The notes below the pieces were generated by a model. It searched no databases and was not told where the DNA came from. It was given only the letters and a program-made list of their open reading frames with translations. A DNA stretch of 64,000 nt, taken from assembly GCF_001039355.2 (NCBI RefSeq), contig NW_019775431.1, forward strand, positions 350,775 to 414,774. The letters run 5' to 3'. This document shows, piece after piece, positions 56,167-64,000 of the stretch (positions within the stretch are counted from its first letter, which is position 1; every line of letters begins with the position of its first letter). Origin of the DNA: Lingula anatina (lineage: Eukaryota > Brachiopoda > Lingulata > Lingulida > Lingulidae). The position numbers and the translations under genes were made by a program.

Positions 56167-56520
56167 GTTATTGACCATTTTACCTGTTGTGCATGATTAT
56201 AAAATTCAGTGTTGACTGATAGTGCTATTATAAGCATTATTTATTATTGCATCAAAATTAACAAAATGACCTTTTTTGCATCTTTATTTTCTGTTTTTTG
56301 TCTGTACATTTGACAGCTTTGCTGCCTTGTTTTTTTTTTTTTTTTTCATAACTAGGCCTATCGCTAAGTGATTAATTCAACTGAAGCAAAAGAACCAACA
56401 ATACAGAATGACATTTAGCATTTACTGTAGTACTAGACAGTCCCCCATTACAAAGTGTCGGGGACCCCGTTATTTCAGACACCAATAACAAGTCCCGGCG
56501 TAACGAAACCGAGGGTCCGT

Positions 56521-56890
56521 GTAACAAAAAGTCCTACCTCCATTTAGTTATAATGGTTAGGGTTAGCCTGACCTAGTGGGTTAAAATCTAGGGCGAGGCT
56601 TAGCTGTGAAAATGAATAGGAAGCGACTCTATCATGGGGGACTCTCTGTCACGTTATACCGGACTGATGTATGGTAACTGGGCCCCAAATCAAACAGAAG
56701 GATGGAATACTAAGGCCTATAACAGAGATATTATTATTATTATATAACGGAGGAAATCACATGTATTTACTTTGTAATAATATGCTGTCCTGCTCATTAT
56801 TATATTTTTTTTACTTTACCAATAAAATATTATTGGTAGGCCTATCAGATTTATTTGGAGCCATTCCACAAAAAAGAAATTTTCCCTCAA
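56521..56890. repeat. Dispersed repeat, copy 1 (about 370 bp)
   Basis: Shares long identical blocks with 57917-58273, including GGTTAGGGTTAGCCTGA, AGGCTTAGCTGTG and GTATGGTAACTGGGCCCC. A short related segment lies at 57079-57148. It has stops in all frames. Confidence 0.85.
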
Positions 56891-57916
56891 ATATATATAT
56901 ATATATATATAGGCCTATATATATTAAATGATTCTTCTTAAAGCATATATTACTTTGACTTGTGGCTTGATACACATGGCTTATTATGACTTTTGTTCTT
57001 ATGTTTACCATAGTGTTGTACAATTCATCAATGCTAAGCTCTACAAAATGTCTTTGTTTTAAAATAATGGAATACATGTTAGATAACGGAGATATTATTA
57101 TTATATAACGGGGCAAATCACGACAGGTATTTCCTTTGTAATAATCTGCGGCGCTTCTTAGTGTTTCCTATTATTTCAAAAATCGGCTTTTCGACTGGAA
57201 ATCCATGATGACAAGCAGATTTGGCGATCAGCATGCACTTTTTTACATCGAGGAACGCGGAATATATTTTCTGTGGGTTGACACAAATTAAAACTTACGT
57301 TTATTGTTCAACAAAATTGAAAGAACGTTTCTTCAATGCATCTCTATATAAAAATATATATAACTTGTGAAAGAACGTATGATAAAACTGGCGAAAAAAC
57401 AGTTGGCGTGGGAAATGGTAAATAGGAAGGAAAAAAGGAAGTCTTACAAAATTTGCACGATTAACATAACATCTGAGGTGGGGATTATTCAACCTTCTTT
57501 GTTCTACAGTCAAATTGATTTCCAAGTCTGATAGCTATACGTTTAAAATGACATACTTTTGATAAAAAATTAAAACATGAATATTCTCAATTTACCACCG
57601 TTGACATCTTAATACCTTTAAAATTTTAATTGAATACATGCATTGTAATAGTATATTACTCATGAAAAATGAAAACGAAAGATAATATGAACAGAAGAGT
57701 ATATTTGATCTCTACGTGCTATATAAAAAATAAATAATTTGAACCAATAAATTACAATTTTTTTCTTTTAGACAACAGACTGACACGCAGGTGTGATATT
57801 GCTCAGATATTGATGTAGATGAGATCAGTGGTACTGAATAATAGACGGTTATATGCTTAGTAATATATTCAGATACAGTAAGCCCACTACATAAATTTCA
57901 CTCGAAAAAAGTTGTT

Positions 57917-58273
57917 GTAACAGAAAGTCCGACCTCCATTAAGTTATATGGTTAGGGTTAGCCTGATAGTGGGTTAAAATCTAGGGCGAGGCTTAGCTGT
58001 GCAAATGAATAGGAAGCGACTCTATCATGGGGGTCTCTCTGTTATACCGGACTGATGTATGGTAACTGGGCCCCAAATCAAACAGTAGGATGGAATACAT
58101 AGGCCTATAACAGAGATATTATTATTATTATATAACGGAGGAAATCACATGTATTTACTTTGTAATAATATGCTGTCCTGCTCATTATTTCAAAATTTTT
58201 GACTTTGCCAATAAAATATTATTGGTATCAGACTTATTTTGGGCCATTTAACAAAAAAGAAAGTTCCCCTCAG
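57917..58273. repeat. Dispersed repeat, copy 2 (about 355 bp)
   Basis: Matches copy 1 with small indels. It is flanked by two related segments containing AATAGACGGTTNTATGC and CAGTAAGCCCACTACATAAA (57830-57905 and 58275-58340). An inverted fragment lies at 58742-58793 (CTAACCCTAACCATTATAAT). Confidence 0.85.
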
Positions 58274-58829
58274 TGGTACTGATTAATAGACGGTTTTATG
58301 CTTAGGTACAGTAAGCCCACTACATAAATTTCACTCGAAAGAAGTTGTTGTTGTTTTAATTTCTACACGTGTGCAAAAGATGGTAATTGAAAATAAGTGA
58401 AATACACAGGATAAAAATTACATTATGTACTTAACACTTTCGAGGGCTTTTTGCAAATAACTGTATTTTGGCCAATGGCCCTAATCATTCTTTCTTTGAT
58501 TACAATTTTGATTGTTCGTTATTTTCTTTTTGAATCCGTGTTATAAGTTGAATATTTTATAAATAATTCCTCTTAAATGCGGACCCTCGGTATTTAAACA
58601 AAGGGTCTTTGAATTTTCCGTATTGACAGAGAGTGTCCAGGCGGGGTCTTCAATTTAGAACTTGAGTCCTGAATTTGGGACACGTTATTTCGAGACAGAG
58701 AGCCTGCCGGACACTCAGCTTTAAAACACCGGTTCCTATGTCTGACTAACCCTAACCATTATAATTATATGGAGGGCGGACTTTCTGTTACACGATGACC
58801 CTCAGATTCGTTACACCGGCAAGGATTTT

Positions 58830-60948
58830 GATGGATTAAACATAGAACTTTTATGATTCTTACGTTAAATACTGTATATTGCTAGACTTTGAAATTAATG
58901 AAATAAAATACCAGTCTGACGAAGTTTACCTCATTTCCGATGACGTTTGATTTTCCCTAAAATTGCAAATAATGGAAAGCCAACGTTTTTTTTTTTTTTT
59001 AAATTAAGGTGTTACTCTCTCAGGCTGCTAAAAAATGCCCCCATTGCACAATTTGGGGCGATCAGTCGTCAAAATAAGCGGATAAGTTTACTACGGCATC
59101 GTGAACATGAGTCCTTCTTCAAAAGAAGCTCAAGCCGAATAACTAAATGGTGTACAATAAAATTTTCCCCGCGTGCTTTATTTGATCGGCCGGAATCGAA
59201 TTTTTGACGAAAAAAATGATTTCGACATTTTCCAGCACATAATAAAGAACGCCGTTGATGACATTTTGCGTGGATACGGAATTTTTTACCTCTTTACTTC
59301 TTAAGTACATCTAAAAAAAGAATTAATGTATAGGCCCGAACAAAGCCCGTGTATACCACACACTTCCCACAAATAAAATAAATTAATAAAAGGTTATCTA
59401 CAGCTAAGGTGATAATGCCACACTTGGAACGCCTGTTAAACTATTAAGTCGAACAAAAGCAGCGTCGAGTGCTGAAAACAAGCTTAACAGCAAAATACTT
59501 GACAGTGCTTTTACACACCTGCTGAAAAGGACTTTTGCGTCTCCACAGGATATTAATTTATAATCAGGCATGGAAAGCACGCCTCTGGTAAATCTTTTAA
59601 AGTAATAACCGCATAGACCCAAATGAACCCTGGATATAACGCTACATGTACAATGCAATGACTTAACACAGTGCAGCAAGTGCCAGGCATCTCGATGGAA
59701 GAAAAAACACGCCGGCCTTTTCTTACCTAAATCAATTCAAAAACATATCATTCGAAAATTTTCTCAGCTGATTCTAAAATTACGATGGTATTCAAGAGAA
59801 AAAGTAGTTTAAAGATATTTTCATTTTTGCACTACATAGAACGCGGGCAAAGGAGATGTGGAGTTCATCGTATTCACTTTCTCTAGTTCCAGTGTTCGTT
59901 GCCATGCTGTGACAAAACTAAAATGAATTCAAAACAAATACAACAGAATTTGTCACAATATGTTTTTTATTTTAATAATACGCAGTCTCCGTAGGAACAA
60001 ATAAACACAGCTACAATACAATTTGTGCAATAAAATATCTACTTAAGCCTGTTTCACAAAAAAGTTCCTGGGCTTAGATTTAAACTGCTAAAATTGAAGA
60101 TCCGACTATGCAAAGTCAGCCTTGTGACATCGGTTTAAGATTTATTTTTACTGATTGGCTCTCACTAAATGTATTGGACCTACTTAAACGAGCTACTGTC
60201 ACCAGTAAGAGCAAAGAATTGTAATGACGAATCAGAATTTGACCAACGGAGTCGGTGAATAGGCCAAAAATAACAAAACAATTAAATGACCTGACCTTCA
60301 AGATTTCGTGTAAAAGGCACCTTTGTCGTATTTTGTTATAAGAATTATTATTATTAAATTCATAGCGAATTTTAAATTGTTTATCAACCTTGGTAAGCTA
60401 AAATTGAAAATTGTAGCCAATAAACTAACTTAAGTATTATTGTTCATCAAGCAATTGAAATATGACAACGAATGTTGAAATAATGTGATTACAGTAACTT
60501 GAAGTTACTTGTTGTCGGATAGTTGACAAAACTGAATGCAACCATACAGTGAAAACATAAATAATAATAATAATAAAAATAATAATAATAATTATTATTA
60601 TTATAATTATTATTATTATTATATATCTTGCAACTAAAAGTTTACATGTAATTAATAGGAGTCATTCGTGTACTAAAACACATTATGGCATTAAAACATA
60701 AAAGAAAAAAGTACTGATTATAATGTAAAATCAAAGCTGCTTCTGGTAACATACAATCCTACAACTGTGAACACTGCGACGATATAATTAATAATATTTC
60801 ATATTTATTAGCAATATGTAGTGAGGAATAAAATCTGAAATATTAATTGTCAAAATATACACTGAATATTTCATCTCAGATTGCAAAACATTACAAGAAC
60901 AAAGACGGACTGAGGCATATCAAATACTATTATTCTCTAAAACAGTTT
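58830..60948. other. Intergenic stretch: no gene recognised
   Basis: The segment 58900-59920 is less AT-rich and has more CpG than its surroundings, but ORFs there (for example + 58947-59207 and - 59404-59679) show no recognisable family. (AAT)n/(ATT)n at about 60560-60623 forms a simple palindromic microsatellite. Confidence 0.5.
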
Positions 60949-61785
60949 TCACACCCCTTCTGTGTTTGTAGAGTAACTTGAAAATAACCTTGTACACATT
61001 ACCATGATCCTTAATTAACTTTATTCTGAATAAACTAAAGTTTCTTTTATCTTGAATATTAACAAATGTACCATACAGTGCAAAGATATATAATACCAAA
61101 AATGAACAAATCTGAAGGTTTTACACCCCTTCTGTGTTTGTTGAGTAACTTAAAGGGATAACAACTGTCTGATGATATCCATATTTCACAGTAAATATTT
61201 TGTAAACAACTCATAGAAATATGATATATTCTATTTTACCACCAAAATGTCAGTTAACGCAATGATTCTGGAATCTGTGCTTGCCACCACATCACGTGAC
61301 CTCCATAGATGGCTACACTGTAATAATCTTTTAAGAGAATATTACAAAAAAAAAAAAACTTTGTAGAAAAAATACAGGGACTAACTTAGAATGTCGGAAT
61401 GGATTCATTGACCATTGGTAAGTATGGGAAAATTGCCCTTCACCCCAGGAAAAATCCATTTTTGGGGCAAAATGAACAGCTGTTATCCCTTTAAAACCAA
61501 CCTTATACACCTTAACGTTATTCTGAATAAATAAAGTTTCTTTTATCTTGAATATTAACAAATGAACCATGCAGTGCAAAGATATATAATATCAAAAATG
61601 GACAAATCTGAAGGTTTTTACATCCCTTCTGTGTTTGTTGAGTAACTTAAAATCAATCTTATAGGCCTACACATAATCATTATTCTTAACGTTTTGCTGA
61701 ATAAACTGAAGTTTCTTTTATCTTGAATATTAAGAAAGTGCTAAGATATATAATATCAAAAATGGACAAATCTAAAGGTGTCATT
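60949..61785. repeat. Tandem array of a ~170-bp unit, three copies, the second interrupted by a transposon
   Basis: Units start ACACCCCTTCTGTGTTTG (60949, 61122) or ACATCCCTTCTGTGTTTG (61620) and share CTGAATAAACTAAAGTTTC, CTTGAATATTAACAAATG and GATATATAATA. Unit 2 resumes at 61491 after the inserted element. Confidence 0.88.
61154..61490. mobile_element. 337-bp MITE with TTAA target duplication, inserted into the tandem array
   Basis: Ends AGGGATAACAACTGT and ACAGCTGTTATCCCT are inverted repeats. TTAA lies at 61150-61153 and again at 61491-61494. The uninterrupted site is visible in the neighbouring unit (GAGTAACTTAAAATC near 61639). TTAA duplications occur in piggyBac and Kolobok superfamilies; with no transposase the superfamily is open. 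Confidence 0.87.
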
Positions 61786-61915
61786 CAATAGTAAGTCGAA
61801 TTACTAGAAAATGTGCTATACATCGTGCAAGAAGATTGTATGACATTACTTTTCATTGTCATGCTTAAAAATAGATATGAATATCCTGGTATATATTAAC
61901 GGCAATACAAAAAGC

Positions 61916-62617
61916 AATAATATGATAATATTGATATAAATTGAACTATATAAGTACATTTTCAGTGAATATAATAAAATGAATGAAACCATAACTCCTT
62001 GCACAATAACGAACATAAACTGAGTGCACAAAATTAGATATGTAATCCCAACTACATGAAAGCTCTAGGAGGTTCGATACGTTAGGATTTTTCCTTATTC
62101 TCTTGGACAATGCGGCTATAAACACTGTCACGTAAGAAAGTAATGCATGAATACAACAGACCTATGAATTGGGATGAATTTGCTTACTCCAGCTGATGGC
62201 CAACAACAGTGCATTTGGGGTTTAAAGTGTCATACCGATTTCGAGCAGATTTCCCTCACTTGAACAGCATTCAACGCCGTTTGAACGCTTATTTCATCAC
62301 AACACTAAGTATTCAGTCGGATGCCAGGATATTTTATTGAAAAAATTTACCGATGTTATCAGTAAAAAGGCGAGGGGATGCCTTTGTTAAATGGTACCAC
62401 CATAATTAAGGGCTCTGGTCTCCGAAACAAAGACTACCTTTATGGAGAAGTGAGTGGGTCTGATGAGTAAGACAACAAATGAGGGAGTTTGCGCTCTAAA
62501 AATGATTGTTGTTATTCCATATCATCACGAAATGTGTTTCACAAGAGGAAACGGAGACAAAAACAATTTCGCCAAATCTAGGCCTTTACAACGTACTAGT
62601 ATCGAACCCCCGTCACT
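61916..62617. repeat. Diverged ~700-bp direct tandem duplication, copy 1
   Basis: Parallels 62618-63308 over its length: GGTTCGATACGTT, GGATGAATTTGC, TCACTCCAGCTGATGGC-like, CCAAATCTAGGCCTTTACAA and AGTATCGAAC blocks occur in the same order. Many substitutions and indels show it is real and not an assembly duplicate. Confidence 0.82.
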
Positions 62618-63308
62618 ATAATAATATAAGCAGAACTATATAATTACATTTGTTGTGAAAATGTAAAATAGATATAACAATATTTCCTTGCGCATTAGAA
62701 CACATTCAGATTCAGAATCAGATATGTACGGGGGGGGGGGGGGTAAACCTAATTACATGAAAGCTCCAAGGGGTTCGATACGTTGGTATATTTCCTTATT
62801 TGCTTGGACAATACGGCACTAAACACTGTCATGTAAGAAGATAATGCTGTTGCATGAATATAATGGACCTATGCTTCGGGATGAATTTGCTCACTCCAGC
62901 TGATGGCTAACAGCAGCGAATTTGGTGTGAAAACTGTCATATCGATTGCGAAACGTTCTCCCTAACCTGATAAGCTTTCAATATCGTTTGCACGCTTATG
63001 TAATCACAACATTGGGTATATAATCTGACGTTGAGATATTTTCTTGAAAGACTTTTTCTGATTTAATAAATAATGCTTTTGTTAAATGGTACCACCGTAA
63101 CACGGGGCTCTTACATGTACTTCGAAACAAAGAAACACCTTATGTGCAGAAGCGAGTGGGGGCATAAGGGAACGAATAAGGGGGGTTTGCTCTAAAAGTG
63201 CTTTTTTTATCGTACTATCATCAAGTAAAGTGTTTTAGAAGACGAAACAGAGACAAAAACAATTTGCCAAATCTAGATCTTTACAACGTACCAGTATCGA
63301 ACGCCCTT
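62618..63308. repeat. Diverged ~700-bp direct tandem duplication, copy 2
   Basis: Head-to-tail with copy 1. It includes a G-run at 62730-62743 absent from copy 1. It ends about 220 bp downstream of the GPCR stop codon (that is, to its left), so it lies in or beyond the GPCR 3' untranslated region. Confidence 0.82.
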
Positions 63309-63525
63309 AAAAAAGGAAACGTGCGCTACTTCATTTTCTGGCATACACAACTAACCAGAAAAAGACTTCAACTGATAAACAAATCAAAAACGACCACCAC
63401 CCAATTTCAATGTGAATAACCTCCATTGTAAACATATATTTCATGCGTGCGTGTGTTCTTGTGTGAAAGAACGACATTTGATCATACTGACCGCCTGTTG
63501 CCTTACCATTTAAAGTTTTCAACCG
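63309..63525. other. Downstream flank (3' untranslated side) of the GPCR
   Basis: No recognised element. The ORFs here are short and unconserved. Confidence 0.4.
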
Positions 63526-64000
63526 TTACTCTACGGGCTTGCATTGGCATGCCCCAATCATAAACTTTCTGACACGTTTGTTCAAAATCCCGTAAATCAA
63601 GGGATTGGTGACTGAACTAAGCATCAACAGTTCGAGTGATATGTTAAACATAATATGAAAGGTCAATCTTTTGTTCATGTAGCTATCAAGCGCCGACAGA
63701 AGCGTGTAAGGAATAAATAACAAAGTAAACGTACCTACTATTATGGCAGTCATCTTTGCCACTTTGACTTGCATTTCATCTAATGAAACCATCAATTTGG
63801 ATTCCTTGCCTTCAACTGTCAGCTCTTCTCTTCGACATTCTTCTCTCTCCTGTTTGGACTGGTTTTCTGTCTGCGCGGTGGAGGTACCTGGCATATTCAT
63901 CTGAATGCTGTTCACTGGGGTGGGGCTGGGTCTGGGGGCGTATTTCTTCATTTTCTGTCTTTGCTGCCGGACGCGTCGAAATATGGCGCAATAACAGCCG
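63526..64000 (-). CDS. Class A (rhodopsin-family) G protein-coupled receptor, C-terminal part, runs off the window
   Basis: The frame is open from base 63999 leftwards to TAA at 63526-63528 (157 residues visible). The methionine at 63951 is internal; upstream in frame the reading GCYCAIFRRVRQQRQK looks like the end of TM5 and the start of intracellular loop 3. A hydrophilic loop of about 70 residues follows (Glu/Lys/Arg-rich, EREECRREELTVEGKE). TM6 is AKMTAIIVGTFTLLFIPYTL, with FIPY in place of the usual CWxP. TM7 is LELLMLSSVTNPLIYGILNK with the NPxxY motif (NPLIY), then helix 8 (KRVRKFM) and a cysteine pair (CQC) suited to palmitoylation. Ligand and subfamily cannot be told from this end; NPLIYGILN is seen in several amine/melatonin/orphan-type receptors. 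The absence of introns in this part is common for such receptors. Confidence 0.85.
   Translation of the reverse strand, partial: GCYCAIFRRVRQQRQKMKKYAPRPSPTPVNSIQMNMPGTSTAQTENQSKQEREECRREELTVEGKESKLMVSLDEMQVKVAKMTAIIVGTFTLLFIPYTLLSALDSYMNKRLTFHIMFNISLELLMLSSVTNPLIYGILNKRVRKFMIGACQCKPVE

Noticed and set aside
56560-56580. Interstitial telomere repeat (GGTTAGGGTTAG)
   Set aside because: Only two units, found at the same place in each copy of a dispersed repeat.
58947-59679. ORFs + 58947-59207 and - 59404-59679
   Set aside because: No recognisable family, no splice partner, and the first begins with a poly-T-derived phenylalanine run.
1-64000. tRNA and rRNA genes
   Set aside because: I saw no cloverleaf-like or rRNA-like segments by eye; a tRNAscan-SE or covariance search would be decisive.

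Overview
The window is animal (metazoan) nuclear DNA: AT-rich, with widely spaced short exons bounded by GT..AG introns, no bacterial operon structure, and many simple repeats and small inverted-repeat transposons. The protein families (a single DOCK-D gene, a RING/B-box TRIM with a C-terminal propeller, a class A GPCR) and the repeat landscape suggest a marine invertebrate, plausibly a lophotrochozoan such as a mollusc; I cannot name the species.

Bases 1-52196 (+) are the 3' part of one large gene for a DOCK-D (zizimin; DOCK9/10/11-type) Rho-family guanine nucleotide exchange factor. I could chain 40 exons with consistent splice phases (5,060 nt, 1,685 residues to a stop at 52194-52196). They run from just before the DHR-1/C2 domain through the helical middle to a complete catalytic DHR-2 domain. 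The N-terminal part (PH domain and upstream region, about 400 residues in the vertebrate proteins) lies to the left of the window. Between the constitutive exons are many tiny, phase-symmetric candidate cassette exons: five in the 8.2 kb intron after exon 17, three in the 10.5 kb intron after exon 30, one of 12 nt after exon 32, and an 18-nt exon already in the chain. There is also a candidate in-frame alternative acceptor before exon 21 and an alternative last exon at 55273-55333. Together these suggest a heavily alternatively spliced GEF.

Inside the intron between DOCK exons 19 and 20, on the opposite strand, sits a complete two-exon TRIM gene (19475-21678, 659 residues: RING, two B-boxes, coiled coil, NHL-like propeller). 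The right edge (63526-64000, -) holds the C-terminal part of a rhodopsin-family GPCR (end of TM5 to the C-terminus) that runs out of the window.

The rest is intron and intergenic DNA rich in repeats: a 25-bp minisatellite with a five-unit higher-order pattern, a 42-bp minisatellite, a probable Helitron/Helentron-type insertion, terminal-inverted-repeat elements with recognisable target-site duplications (TAA, TTAA, AAATG), several foldback elements and tandem duplications. One 1,069-bp apparent duplication around a single N is probably an assembly artefact. There is one 963-bp run of N and three single-N joins.
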